DNA of 64,000 nucleotides. It comes from an uncultured Acidocella sp. (GTDB lineage Bacteria > Pseudomonadota > Alphaproteobacteria > Acetobacterales > Acetobacteraceae). The stretch is from contig NZ_CAMIIE010000007.1 of the NCBI RefSeq assembly GCF_946222605.1, positions 19,769-83,768 on the forward strand. The letters run 5' to 3'. A program made the position numbers and the translations under genes. The notes under the pieces were generated by a model. It was not told where the DNA came from. It did not search any database and saw only the letters and a list, made by a program, of their open reading frames with translations. Of the stretch, positions 7,994 through 16,628 are shown in pieces; position 1 is the stretch's first letter; each line of letters begins with the position of its first letter.

Positions 7994-9136
7994 TCAAGCG
8001 GGAACCGAAGGATCGGTCAAACGGGAAAACTCATCCTGGGCGTAGCGGTCGGTCATGCCAGCCACATAGTCGCGCACGGTGGCGGCGGCTTCCGGGGTTT
8101 CCGGCTTGCCGGCGCGGGCACGCCAATCATCGGGCAGTAGCTCCGGGCGCTTCAACAGCAGGCTGCCCAAAGTGCGGGTGACGTGGCTGCATTTATAATT
8201 CATCCTGTTGAGCTTCCAATGCCGGTACATCCGGGCCATCAGGAAACGCTTCAGCGCCACATTGGCCTGGCGGATCTCCTCGGAGAAGCCGATCACCGCG
8301 CCGGCATGGGCGCGAATATCCGCGCAGGAGGTAGGGGCCAGCGCCTCCAGCCGGCGGCCGCTCTCGGCCAGCGTGTCATGCACCAGGCAATTGATCACGC
8401 GGCGGCTGAGCTCGGCGCGGATGCGCTGGGGCTGGTCGGTGAGCTTGCGGGCGTCGCGCAGCAGATCGCCGATCACCGGCAGTTCCAGAATATCCTCGAA
8501 GGCGAACAGCCCGGCGCGCAGCCCGTCGTCCAGATCATGGGTGTTATAGGCGATATCGTCGGAGAACGCCGCAATCTGCGCCTCGCCGGAGGTCTGGCGG
8601 GCGAGGTCCAGATCATGCGCTTCGTTGAAGGCGGCGATGGTCGGGGGCGGGTTTTTCAGCGGGCCGTTATGCTTGGCCAGCCCCTCCAGGCTTTCCCAGG
8701 TGAGGTTCAGCCCGTCGAACGCCGCGTAGCGATATTCCAGCTGGGTGACGACGCGGAAGCTCTGGTCGTTATGGTCGAACCCGCCAAAATCCTTCAGCGC
8801 CTCGTCCAGCCCGGTCTCGCCGGCATGGCCGAAGGGTGGATGGCCGAGATCATGCGCCAAGGCCAGGCATTCGGTGAGGTCTTCATCGAAGCGCAGGGCA
8901 CGGGCGATGGCGCGGGCGATCTGCGCCACTTCCAGGCTGTGGGTAAGCCTTGTGCGGTAGAAATCCCCCTCGCGGTTGATGAAGACCTGGGTTTTATATT
9001 GCAGCTTGCGGAAGGCCGAGCTGTGCACCACGCGGTCACGGTCGCGCTGAAAGGGGCTGCGCTCGTCCGAGCGCGCCTGGTCATGCACGCGGCCACGGCT
9101 TTCGCCTTCCTGCACGGCATAGGGGGCTTTCTCCAT
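7994..9136 (-). CDS. dgt: Deoxyguanosinetriphosphate triphosphohydrolase-like protein
   Basis: HD-domain enzyme that hydrolyses dNTPs to deoxynucleosides and triphosphate, shaping dNTP pools. 380 residues from ATG 9136. The N-terminal RxPFQRDRDRVVHSSAFRKLQYKTQVF segment and the metal-binding HD motif AHDLGHPPFGHAGE are diagnostic, with an upstream His in RLTHSLEVAQIAR and a later Asp in FSDDIAYNTHDLDDG. An in-frame TTG at 9172 would add 12 residues without family similarity. This is the first gene of the left operon, divergent from erpA, with both promoters in the 61-bp gap. Confidence 0.93.
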   Translation of the reverse strand: MEKAPYAVQEGESRGRVHDQARSDERSPFQRDRDRVVHSSAFRKLQYKTQVFINREGDFYRTRLTHSLEVAQIARAIARALRFDEDLTECLALAHDLGHPPFGHAGETGLDEALKDFGGFDHNDQSFRVVTQLEYRYAAFDGLNLTWESLEGLAKHNGPLKNPPPTIAAFNEAHDLDLARQTSGEAQIAAFSDDIAYNTHDLDDGLRAGLFAFEDILELPVIGDLLRDARKLTDQPQRIRAELSRRVINCLVHDTLAESGRRLEALAPTSCADIRAHAGAVIGFSEEIRQANVALKRFLMARMYRHWKLNRMNYKCSHVTRTLGSLLLKRPELLPDDWRARAGKPETPEAAATVRDYVAGMTDRYAQDEFSRLTDPSVPA

Positions 9137-9197
9137 GGGCAGGGCTTTAGAACAGCGTGGCCTTACCTCCAAGGGGGCGACGCGCTATATAAGTACC

Positions 9198-9539
9198 ATG
9201 AACGACGTGATTGCCCCTTTCGCCATTTCCGCCTCCGCCGCCGCCCGGGTGGCGGAAATCCTGGCTGATGACCCCAGCGCGCAGGCCCTGCGGGTGGAGG
9301 TTCTGGCCGGTGGCTGCTCCGGCCTGCAATATAAATTCGACCTGACCGCCGCCAGCGCCCCGGATGATCTGGTGCTGGAGCGCGACGGGGCGAAAGTGTT
9401 GGTGGACCCGGTGAGCCTGGATTTCCTGGCCGGGGCCGAGCTGGATTTCAAGGACAGCCTGATGGGCGCGCATTTCCTGGTGAAAAACCCGAATGCCACC
9501 GCCTCCTGCGGCTGCGGCACCTCTTTCTCGGTCGACTAA
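9198..9539 (+). CDS. erpA: A-type iron-sulfur carrier (ErpA/IscA family)
   Basis: Scaffold/carrier that delivers Fe-S clusters to apoproteins. 113 residues with the three conserved cysteines of the family: GGCSGLQY near residue 35 and SCGCGTSF at the C-terminus (Cys-Gly-Cys). Start ATG 9198 gives MNDVIAPFAISASAA, matching A-type proteins; an upstream in-frame start at 9135 would overlap the divergent dgt start. It lies about 830 bp from a second A-type gene (sufA at 10368), so the locus encodes two carriers. The ErpA name rather than IscA is inferred from its position outside the suf operon. Confidence 0.9.
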   Translation: MNDVIAPFAISASAAARVAEILADDPSAQALRVEVLAGGCSGLQYKFDLTAASAPDDLVLERDGAKVLVDPVSLDFLAGAELDFKDSLMGAHFLVKNPNATASCGCGTSFSVD

Positions 9540-9548
9540 CCCCTCCCC

Positions 9549-10325
9549 GTGCTGAAAATCACCACATGGAATGTGAATTCCGTGCGCACGCGCGAGGCGC
9601 ATGTCGCCTCGTTTCTGGAACGCGAACAGCCGGATTTCCTGCTGCTGCAGGAGATTAAGTGCGAGGAACACCAGTTTCCAGGGATGGCGTTCTCTGCCCT
9701 TGGCTATGAGGCGGAGATTGTCGGCCAGAAATCCTATAATGGCGTCGCCATCCTGCATAAAGGCGGGGTGGAGGTGACGCATCGCCGCCTGCCCGGCATG
9801 GGCGAGGAGGATGCGCATTCACGCTTTGTCGAGGTGAAGGCCCAGGGAATGCGCATTGGCGGGCTGTATCTGCCAAATGGCAATTCCGGCGGTGAAGCGG
9901 GCTACCAGTACAAGCTGCACTGGATGGCGGCGTTGCGCGCGCACGCGGCGGCTCTGATGGCGGCGGATGAGGATTTCATCCTGGCCGGCGACTATAATGT
10001 CTGCCCGACCGACGCGGATTTCGCGCCGCGCGCGCTGCCGGCGAATGATGCGCTGATCCGCCCGGAGACCAGGGCGGCGTTTCATGCGCTGCTGCATACC
10101 GGGCTGACCGAGGCGGTGCGGGCCCTGCATCCGAAGGACACGCTTTATACGTTCTGGGATTATCAGGGCGGGGCGTGGGACAGGAATATCGGTCTGCGGA
10201 TCGACCATGCGCTGCTCTCACCCAGGCTGGCGGAGCGGTTACAGCATGTGATTATTCACAAGAATGAGCGGGGCAAGACCCAGCCATCGGACCATGTGCC
10301 GGTATCGGTGATCCTGGGGGCATAA
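9549..10325 (+). CDS. xthA: Exodeoxyribonuclease III
   Basis: Base-excision-repair AP endonuclease and 3'-5' exonuclease. 258 residues. The exonuclease/endonuclease/phosphatase motifs are intact: TTWNVNSVR at the N-terminus, LLLQEIK (metal-binding Glu), LAGDYNVCPTDAD (Asp/Asn), and C-terminal SDHVPVSV (Asp-His pair). The start is GTG at 9549, only 9 bp after the erpA stop and without a clear Shine-Dalgarno sequence; translation may depend on erpA. Confidence 0.95.
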   Translation: MLKITTWNVNSVRTREAHVASFLEREQPDFLLLQEIKCEEHQFPGMAFSALGYEAEIVGQKSYNGVAILHKGGVEVTHRRLPGMGEEDAHSRFVEVKAQGMRIGGLYLPNGNSGGEAGYQYKLHWMAALRAHAAALMAADEDFILAGDYNVCPTDADFAPRALPANDALIRPETRAAFHALLHTGLTEAVRALHPKDTLYTFWDYQGGAWDRNIGLRIDHALLSPRLAERLQHVIIHKNERGKTQPSDHVPVSVILGA

Positions 10326-10360
10326 ACGTTTTTTGGGGGCGTTTTTCAAAAACGCCCCAT
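10326..10360 (+). repeat. Intergenic hairpin-family element, copy 1
   Basis: Directly after the xthA stop. It contains a perfect 11-bp inverted repeat, GGGGCGTTTTT (10336-10346) and AAAAACGCCCC (10348-10358), around a single C, preceded by CGTTTTTTGGGG. It shares the TTTTTCAAAAA core and G-rich flank with elements at 22710, 25201, 34803, 42837, 44463, 52866 and, more loosely, 36042. No T tract follows the stem, so it is not a textbook intrinsic terminator. Confidence 0.7.
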
Positions 10361-10367
10361 CTCTTCC

Positions 10368-10736
10368 TTAAACGTGAAAGCTCTCGCCGCAACCGCAGCG
10401 GCCCTTCTCGTTCGGGTTCTCGAAGGTGAAGCCACGCGTCAGCTTGTCTTCCTTGTAGTCCATCACGGTGCCGATCAGGAACAAGGTCGCCTTGCGGTCG
10501 ACCAGCACGGTCAGATCCTGGCTCCTCACCACCTCATCCGTGGCGGCGGGCGCTTCCACCCAGCCCATCTCGTAGGACATGCCCGAGCAGCCCTTGGTGC
10601 CGACGGAGATGCGCAGCAGCTTGCCCTTCTCGGCCCCGTCATAGAGCTTGCGCAGCCGGGCGGCGGCGGCATCGCTCAGCGACATCAAAGGCGGCAGCTC
10701 GCGTTTTTTCGGCGCGGCGGTGTGGGTTACATCCAT
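10368..10736 (-). CDS. sufA: A-type Fe-S cluster carrier SufA
   Basis: Receives clusters from the SufBCD scaffold and passes them to targets. 122 residues with the three A-type cysteines: KGCSGMSYEMGW near residue 50 and RCGCGESFHV at the C-terminus. It is the last gene of the suf operon, 9 bp after sufT. It is longer at the N-terminus than ErpA, with a Lys/Arg/Pro segment. It ends next to a hairpin-family element that may close both this operon and xthA. Confidence 0.92.
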   Translation of the reverse strand: MDVTHTAAPKKRELPPLMSLSDAAAARLRKLYDGAEKGKLLRISVGTKGCSGMSYEMGWVEAPAATDEVVRSQDLTVLVDRKATLFLIGTVMDYKEDKLTRGFTFENPNEKGRCGCGESFHV

Positions 10737-10745
10737 GGCTTCACC

Positions 10746-11123
10746 TCAAAACATGTTCAGCATGAGCCGGGCTTCCTCGCTCATGCGGCTCTGGTCCCAG
10801 GCCGGATCCCAGACGGTATCGACCGTGATATCGCCGACCCCGTCAATCTGCGCGATGGCGTCACGCACCATCTCCGGCAGCTCCTGCGCGGACGGGCAGC
10901 CCGGCGCCGTCAGCGTCATCTCGACCTTCACATTGCCATTATCGGCGATCTCGATCGCGTAGATCAGCCCCAGCTCGTAGATATTCACCGGAATTTCCGG
11001 ATCATACACGGTGCAGATGGCGCCGATCACCGCTTCCTCCGAGACACGCGGCGGGCTTTCGCCGTCGGGCGTCCAGCTGGTCACCGGCTGCATCTGTTCG
11101 GGTTCGTGCTTCTCTTCAGTCAT
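10746..11123 (-). CDS. sufT: SUF maturation protein SufT (MIP18/DUF59 family)
   Basis: DUF59 protein that assists maturation of Fe-S proteins, especially under high demand. 125 residues from ATG 11123. The DUF59 core EEAVIGAICTVYDPEIPVNIYELGLIY is followed by a conserved Cys in TLTAPGCPSAQELPEMV, and the C-terminus has the long-type ending VWDPAWDQSRMSEEARLMLNMF. A longer frame from 11234 is open but overlaps sufU heavily. The ATG at 11123 overlaps the sufU stop by 8 bp, as its neighbours do. Confidence 0.9.
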   Translation of the reverse strand: MTEEKHEPEQMQPVTSWTPDGESPPRVSEEAVIGAICTVYDPEIPVNIYELGLIYAIEIADNGNVKVEMTLTAPGCPSAQELPEMVRDAIAQIDGVGDITVDTVWDPAWDQSRMSEEARLMLNMF

Positions 11124-11541
11124 GGTCTCTGTCTCCCGCGCCGGGATCTCCGGCGAGGCTGGCTCTGAGGGCGCTCCAGGGGAGGGTCGCGCACCGAAGC
11201 CGGGAAGGATATTGCGCAATGCCTGCAAGCGCATTCAGATCTCCCAATTCCGGGTTTTCCTGCCCGGTCTTAACGAGTTGCTCGAAACTCTCTGCTAATA
11301 TGGCGATTTCACCGGCATTTTTGCCGGTGGCCGCATCGCACATCAGCTCCGCGCTGGCGGCAAGGATGGCGCAGCCCTGCGCCTCGTGCCGGTAGGCGGA
11401 GCCTACGCGGAAGATGCTGACCTGGTCTCCGCACATGCGATTCTCCCCCGCCCCCATCGCATCGAACGCGGCCGGCCGGCCCGCATGGCGCGGGTGGCGG
11501 GCGCGGTCGAGCAGGAGGGAGTGGTAGAGCGCCTCGTTCAT
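11116..11541 (-). CDS. sufU: SufU/NifU-like Fe-S assembly scaffold
   Basis: IscU-fold protein working with the cysteine desulfurase SufS. 141 residues, starting MNEALYHSLLLDRARHPRHAG. The three conserved cysteines are visible in ENRMCGDQV (near residue 36), GCAILAAS (about 58) and LRCATLPW (about 118). ATG 11541 overlaps the sufS stop (ATGA). In Bacillus, SufU relays sulfur from SufS to SufBCD; a similar role is inferred here because no sufE was seen in the operon. Confidence 0.88.
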   Translation of the reverse strand: MNEALYHSLLLDRARHPRHAGRPAAFDAMGAGENRMCGDQVSIFRVGSAYRHEAQGCAILAASAELMCDAATGKNAGEIAILAESFEQLVKTGQENPELGDLNALAGIAQYPSRLRCATLPWSALRASLAGDPGAGDRDHD

Positions 11542-12776
11542 GCGAAAATCTTGCGCACCCGCTCAAGCCCGGTGGCCAGCGCGTCGATCTCCTCGGGCAG
11601 CGTGTACAGCCCGAAGGTGGCGCGCGCGGTGCTGGTCACACCCAGGCGGCCCATCAGCGGCTCGGCGCAATGATGCCCGGCGCGCACCGCGATGCCCTGG
11701 CGGTCCAGAAGTGTGGCGATATCATGCGCATGCGCATCCTTCATCACGAAGGAGATCACCCCGCCGCGATCCTGCGCGCTGCCGAGGATACGCAGCCCCT
11801 CGATCCGGCTCAGCGTGGCCAGCGCATGTTCGGTGAGGTGGCGCTCATGTTCGGCAATCGCGGCGAAGCCGACATTGCGGACATAATCGATGGCTGCCCC
11901 CAGCCCGATCGTCTCGATGATCGCCGGCGTGCCGGCCTCAAACCGATGCGGCGGCTTCGCCCAGGTCGATTTCTGATAGCCGACGCTGGCGATCATGTCG
12001 CCGCCGCCCATGAAAGGCGGCATCTCGGCCAGGATTTCGGGCTTCGCCCAGAGCACGCCGATGCCGGTGGGGCCGTAGAGCTTATGGCCGGAGAAGACGT
12101 AGAAATCAGCATCGATGGCGCGGACATCGACAGCGCGATGGACGATCGCCTGCGCCCCGTCCAGCATGAGCATAGCGCCGCGCTCATGCGCGAATTTCGC
12201 CAGGCGCTCGACCGGCGTGTAGGTGCCCAGCACGTTGGACATATGGGTGAGCGAGAGCAGCTTCACCTTGCCGTCCGCAAACACCTGTTCCAGAGAATCC
12301 CAGTCCAGCTCACCGGAATCGGTGATTTTGACGATGCGCAGCTCGGTGCCATGGGCATCGCGCAGCATCTGCCAGGGAACGAGATTGGCGTGATGCTCCA
12401 TCTCGGACACCGCCACCGCATCGCCGGGCTTCAGCGCGCTGCGGCCCCAGGTGTAGGCGACGAGGTTCACACTTTCGGTGGCGTTGCGGGTGAAGACGAT
12501 CTCATCGCGCGAGCCGGCATTGATCAGCTCCGCCACCTTGTCACGCACCGCCTCATAGGCATCCGAGGCTTTTTCGGACATGTAATGCAGGCCGCGATGG
12601 ACATTGGCATATTGCTCTTCCACCACGAAGCGCATCGCCTCGATCACCTGTTTCGGTTTCTGCGCGGAGGCGCCGGAATCCAGAAACACGAAAGGCTTGC
12701 CATGCACTTTTTGCGACAGGATGGGAAAATCCTCACGCAGCTTGTGCACATCCAAAGGCTGGGTGGTGAGGCTCAT
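11538..12776 (-). CDS. sufS: Cysteine desulfurase SufS
   Basis: PLP-dependent class V aminotransferase-fold enzyme that takes sulfur from cysteine for cluster assembly. 412 residues from ATG 12776, which overlaps the sufD stop as ATGA; a GTG four codons upstream is less likely. The PLP lysine is in FSGHKLYGPTGIG, and the catalytic Cys in RAGHHCAEPLMGRLG, the group II (SufS) pattern. Group II enzymes need a sulfur acceptor, which fits the adjacent sufU. Confidence 0.95.
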   Translation of the reverse strand: MSLTTQPLDVHKLREDFPILSQKVHGKPFVFLDSGASAQKPKQVIEAMRFVVEEQYANVHRGLHYMSEKASDAYEAVRDKVAELINAGSRDEIVFTRNATESVNLVAYTWGRSALKPGDAVAVSEMEHHANLVPWQMLRDAHGTELRIVKITDSGELDWDSLEQVFADGKVKLLSLTHMSNVLGTYTPVERLAKFAHERGAMLMLDGAQAIVHRAVDVRAIDADFYVFSGHKLYGPTGIGVLWAKPEILAEMPPFMGGGDMIASVGYQKSTWAKPPHRFEAGTPAIIETIGLGAAIDYVRNVGFAAIAEHERHLTEHALATLSRIEGLRILGSAQDRGGVISFVMKDAHAHDIATLLDRQGIAVRAGHHCAEPLMGRLGVTSTARATFGLYTLPEEIDALATGLERVRKIFA

Positions 12777-13873
12777 TGCCTGCCCCACCAGCTTGCCAGC
12801 GCATCCTCGAACAACGCCTTGGAGGCATCGTGTGTGACCGGCTCCAGCGCTTCCTCAAGGAAGGCGCGGATCAGGATCTGCCGTGCATCCGCCTCGGGAA
12901 TACCGCGCGAGCGCAGATAGAACACCTGCTCCTCATCCAGCGCGCCGATGGTGGCACCGTGCGAGCATTTCACGTCATCCGCGAAAATCTGCAGCTCGGG
13001 CTTGATGTCCATCTCCGCATCCGGGGAGAGCAGCAGCGCCTGGCTCATCTGGTAGCCATCGGTCTTCTGGGCGATCTGATCCACTTCGATCTTGCCCTGG
13101 AACACCCCGCGCGCCTTGCCGGCGAGGACGGATTTCACCGTCTGACGCGACGGGCAGTTGGGCGCCTTGTGGCGGATGATGGTGGTGAAATCGCCATGCT
13201 GGCTGCCACCCAGAAGCTGGGCGGCGTTGAGATGCGCCAGGGCCGTCTCGCCGGTGAGGTCCGCCTCGATCTCGGTGCGCGAAAGCTTCGCACCCAGGGT
13301 CAAGGTGAAATGCTCGTAGGCGGCGGCCTCGCCGATGCGCGCGCGGATGGAGGTGATGTTGAACGCCTCCAGACTTTCCTGCTGCAGGCGGAAATGCTGC
13401 AGCCTTGCATCTTGCGCAACATCGATATCGAACAGCGCATTCTGCCAGTACACGCCTTCACCTTCGTCGATTTCGACGATGGTCAGCTTCGCCCCCTGCC
13501 CCAGCGTCACGCGATGGCGCGGGTGGAAGGCGAAAGGCGCGGCACCGGAGGCTTGCGAGATGAGCAGCACTTCGCCGGCATCAACCCCATCAGGCACCAC
13601 GATATTGATGCCGTCCTTGGCATTCGCCGCATTGATCAGCGCCATCGGCTGCGCGCCAACTTCCTGCACTGGCGCGAACGGCTTCGCGTAGGCGAAGGAG
13701 GTGGAGAGTGCCGCGTTCAGCGTGCCATTCAGGAACACGAAGCGCGGAAACGGCAGATCCGGCAATTCGGGTGCTGCCGCCATCGCCGGCGGGGCGCCGA
13801 ATTCAGTGCTGGAAATCGGGCGCAGATCGGTAAAGCGCCAAGCCTCCAGCTTGCGGGTGGGAAGCGCCGTCAT
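12773..13873 (-). CDS. sufD: Fe-S assembly protein SufD
   Basis: Beta-helix partner of SufB in the SufBC2D scaffold. 366 residues, starting MTALPTRKLEAWRFTDLRP, with the shared C-terminal SufBD core (FADDVKCSHGATIGALDEEQVFYLRSRGI). The conserved His in KCSHGATIG, required for assembly in the family, is present. It lies 2 bp after sufC and overlaps sufS. Confidence 0.94.
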   Translation of the reverse strand: MTALPTRKLEAWRFTDLRPISSTEFGAPPAMAAAPELPDLPFPRFVFLNGTLNAALSTSFAYAKPFAPVQEVGAQPMALINAANAKDGINIVVPDGVDAGEVLLISQASGAAPFAFHPRHRVTLGQGAKLTIVEIDEGEGVYWQNALFDIDVAQDARLQHFRLQQESLEAFNITSIRARIGEAAAYEHFTLTLGAKLSRTEIEADLTGETALAHLNAAQLLGGSQHGDFTTIIRHKAPNCPSRQTVKSVLAGKARGVFQGKIEVDQIAQKTDGYQMSQALLLSPDAEMDIKPELQIFADDVKCSHGATIGALDEEQVFYLRSRGIPEADARQILIRAFLEEALEPVTHDASKALFEDALASWWGRQ

Positions 13874-13875
13874 GC

Positions 13876-14619
13876 TCAGGCCGCTTCCAGCCCGGCATAG
13901 CCGCTGGCTTCCAGCTCCTTGGCCAGATCGGCCGGGCCGGAACGCACGATCTTCCCATTCGCCAGCACATGCACCACATCCGGCACGATATGGTCGAGCA
14001 GGCGCTGATAATGGGTGATGACCAGGGCAGAGAATTTTTCGCTGCGCAGCGCGTTCACGCCCTCGGCGACGATCTTCAGCGCATCGATATCCAGGCCGGA
14101 ATCGGTCTCGTCCAGAATGGCCAGGCCCGGCTTCAGCAGCGCCATCTGCAGCATCTCATTGCGCTTCTTCTCACCGCCGGAGAAGCCGACATTGACGTTG
14201 CGCTTGAGGAAATCCTCTTTCATCGCCAGCTGCTTCACCGCGGCACGGGCCTGCTTCAGGAAAGCCACTGCATCCAGCTCTTCCTCACCACGCTTGCGGC
14301 GCACGGCGTTCAAAGCGGTGCGCAAGAAGTTGGCATTGCCCACACCAGGCAGTTCCACCGGATATTGGAAGGCCAGGAACAGCCCGGCGGCAGCGCGGTC
14401 TTCCGGCTCCATCTCCAGAATATTCTGGCCGTTATAAATCGCCTCGCCTTCCGTCACCTCATAGCCTTCGCGGCCGGAGAGCACGTAGGAAAGGGTGGAT
14501 TTACCAGCGCCGTTCGGGCCCATGATGGCATGGATCTCGCCGTCCGGGATGGTCAGGCTCACACCTTTGAGGATTTCCGCATCGCCGATCCGCGCATGCA
14601 AATTCTTGATCTCGAGCAT
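13876..14619 (-). CDS. sufC: Fe-S assembly ATPase SufC
   Basis: ABC-type ATPase that drives conformational change of SufBD. 247 residues: Walker A GPNGAGKST near residue 35, SufC-type signature GFSGGEKKRNE, Walker B and D-loop LAILDETDSGLDIDALK. There is no membrane domain. Its ATG shares one base with the sufB stop (TGATG). Confidence 0.96.
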   Translation of the reverse strand: MLEIKNLHARIGDAEILKGVSLTIPDGEIHAIMGPNGAGKSTLSYVLSGREGYEVTEGEAIYNGQNILEMEPEDRAAAGLFLAFQYPVELPGVGNANFLRTALNAVRRKRGEEELDAVAFLKQARAAVKQLAMKEDFLKRNVNVGFSGGEKKRNEMLQMALLKPGLAILDETDSGLDIDALKIVAEGVNALRSEKFSALVITHYQRLLDHIVPDVVHVLANGKIVRSGPADLAKELEASGYAGLEAA

Positions 14620-16064
14620 CAGCCCACCGAACCTTCCAGAGAAACAGCTAGTAGTTTTTGTGCCTCAACGGCGAATTCCATCGGCAATTCCTTCAGCACA
14701 TCCTTGCAGAAGCCATTGACGATCAGCCCCACCGCATCCTCTTCCGAGAGACCGCGCGAGCGGCAATAGAAAAGCTGGTCCTCGGCGATCTTGGAGGTGG
14801 TCGCTTCATGCTCCACTTTCGCCGAGGCGTTGCGGTTTTCGATATAGGGCACCGTATGCGCGCCGCACTGATCGCCGATCAGCAAGGAATCGCACTGGGT
14901 GAAGTTACGCGCACCGGAGGCCCCAGGCAGGATTTTCACCTGGCCGCGATAGGTGTTGTTGGATTTCCCGGCGGAAATGCCCTTGGAGATGATCGTGCTG
15001 CTGGTGTTCTTGCCGATATGGATCATCTTGGTGCCGGTATCGGCCTGCTGATGCCCGTTGGTCACGGCAACCGAATAGAACTCACCCACCGAGCCCTCGC
15101 CCTGCAGGATGCAGGAGGGATATTTCCAGGTGATCGCCGAGCCGGTTTCCACCTGAGTCCAGGAGATCTTTGAATTCTTCCCCCGGCAGGCGCCGCGCTT
15201 GGTGACGAAATTATAGATGCCGCCCTTGCCGTCGGCATCGCCAGGATACCAGTTCTGCACGGTGGAATATTTGATCTTCGCCTCATCCAACGCCACCAGC
15301 TCAACCACGGCGGCGTGCAGCTGGTTTTCATCGCGCATCGGCGCGGTGCAGCCTTCAAGGTAGGAGACGGAGGCCCCCTCCTCGGCGATGATCAGCGTAC
15401 GTTCAAACTGGCCGGTATTGCGGGCATTGATGCGGAAATAGGTGGAAAGCTCCATCGGGCATTTCACGCCCTTGGGAATGAAGACGAAACTGCCATCGGA
15501 GAACACGGCGGAGTTCAGCGCGGCGAAGTAATTATCACCCGCCGGCACCACGGAACCCAGATATTTGCGCACCAGCTCAGGATGTTCGCGCACCGCCTCG
15601 GAAATCGGGCAGAAGATCACGCCGGCCTTCGAAAGGGTCTCGCGGAAGGTGGTGGCGACAGACACACTGTCGAACACCGCATCCACCGCCACACCAGCCA
15701 GGGCGGCACGCTCATTCAGCGGGATGCCCAGCTTCTCATAAGTGCGCAAGAGCTCGGGATCGACCTCATCGAGCGATTTCGGCGCGGCTTTGGCGGGCGC
15801 CGCGTAGTAATAGAGATCCTGATAATCGATCGGCGCATGATGGATGCGCGCCCAGCTCGGCTCTTCCATCTTCAGCCAGGCCTCATAGGCCTTCAGCCGC
15901 CATTCCAGCAGCCAGGCGGGCTCGCCTTTCTTGGCGGAAATCATCCGCACGATGTCGGGGGAGAGCCCTTTCGGGAATTCCTCCATCTCGATCTCGGTGG
16001 TGAACCCATATTTATATTTTTGCGCCGCCAGGTCCTGGATGACGGCATCGGTCGTGCTGGACAT
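14619..16064 (-). CDS. sufB: Fe-S assembly scaffold protein SufB
   Basis: Main scaffold on which clusters are built in the SUF pathway. 481 residues with the characteristic KYGFTTEIE, PKGVKCPMELSTYFRIN, EGCTAPM and C-terminal FYCRSRGLSEEDAVGLIVNGF segments. ATG 16064 is preferred, with GAGG 10 nt upstream. A TTG two codons earlier overlaps the regulator stop and sits too close to that Shine-Dalgarno sequence. Confidence 0.96.
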   Translation of the reverse strand: MSSTTDAVIQDLAAQKYKYGFTTEIEMEEFPKGLSPDIVRMISAKKGEPAWLLEWRLKAYEAWLKMEEPSWARIHHAPIDYQDLYYYAAPAKAAPKSLDEVDPELLRTYEKLGIPLNERAALAGVAVDAVFDSVSVATTFRETLSKAGVIFCPISEAVREHPELVRKYLGSVVPAGDNYFAALNSAVFSDGSFVFIPKGVKCPMELSTYFRINARNTGQFERTLIIAEEGASVSYLEGCTAPMRDENQLHAAVVELVALDEAKIKYSTVQNWYPGDADGKGGIYNFVTKRGACRGKNSKISWTQVETGSAITWKYPSCILQGEGSVGEFYSVAVTNGHQQADTGTKMIHIGKNTSSTIISKGISAGKSNNTYRGQVKILPGASGARNFTQCDSLLIGDQCGAHTVPYIENRNASAKVEHEATTSKIAEDQLFYCRSRGLSEEDAVGLIVNGFCKDVLKELPMEFAVEAQKLLAVSLEGSVG

Positions 16065-16066
16065 GC

Positions 16067-16519
16067 TCAAACAACCTCATTGATCGCGGGTCCCGGTACA
16101 CGCAGGGCGCGCGGCACGGAGGCCGCGGCCATGTCGGCCAGGGAGATGTGAGACAGGGCGCCATGAATGGCGTCATTCACCGGATCCCAGCGCCCGGCCA
16201 CCGGGCAGAGCGACTGGCTGTCGCACTGGCCACTGGCCCCCTCCACGCAGGAGGTAAGGGCGATGGGGCCATCGATGGCGAAAATCACCTCGGAGACCGA
16301 AATCTCCGCCAGCGGCCGGCCAAGCCGGTAACCGCCGCGGGCACCCCGGGTGGAAACCACCAGCCCCTGCCCGGCCAAAACCTTCAAGACTTTGGCGATG
16401 GTCGGCTCCGGTATGCCAGTGCCGGCGGCGATGCCGGGTGACGTCTCCACGCCCTCGGCTGTGCCCAAGCGCACCAGCGCGGCCACCGCATAATCGGTCA
16501 GGCGTGAGAGTTTCAGCAT
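16067..16519 (-). CDS. Rrf2-family regulator of the suf operon
   Basis: Winged-helix transcription factor, probably an Fe-S-sensing repressor of its own operon. 150 residues from ATG 16519 (MLKLSRLTDYAVAAL). The recognition region is GIPEPTIAKVLKVLAGQGLV, the wing ARGGYRLGRP. Three cysteines in SCVEGASGQCDSQSLC (about residues 89-104) match the cluster-binding pattern of IscR/SufR-like Rrf2 proteins. An upstream frame to 16570 runs through the putative operator and is rejected. It is first in the operon, with its stop overlapping the TTG codon just before sufB. Confidence 0.88.
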   Translation of the reverse strand: MLKLSRLTDYAVAALVRLGTAEGVETSPGIAAGTGIPEPTIAKVLKVLAGQGLVVSTRGARGGYRLGRPLAEISVSEVIFAIDGPIALTSCVEGASGQCDSQSLCPVAGRWDPVNDAIHGALSHISLADMAAASVPRALRVPGPAINEVV

Positions 16520-16531
16520 GGCAACCCCGTC

Positions 16532-16556
16532 AAACAGGACAATTCCAGTCCTGTTT
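16532..16556 (-). promoter_or_regulatory. Putative operator of the suf operon (perfect inverted repeat)
   Basis: AAACAGGAC (16532-16540) and GTCCTGTTT (16548-16556) are exact reverse complements separated by 7 bp, ending 13 bp before the regulator ATG. On the minus strand a TTGCCC with TGGAAT 17 bp downstream could be the -35/-10 pair, placing the repeat over the -10. No T tract follows, so it is not a terminator. Binding by the Rrf2 protein is inferred from position and symmetry. Confidence 0.6.
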
Positions 16557-16628
16557 CCCAATTGGGGCAAGTCGGGCGCAGCGTCAAGCGCCGGTTACGC
16601 AATGTTGCGCTGCATGTAAAGCCGCGGC

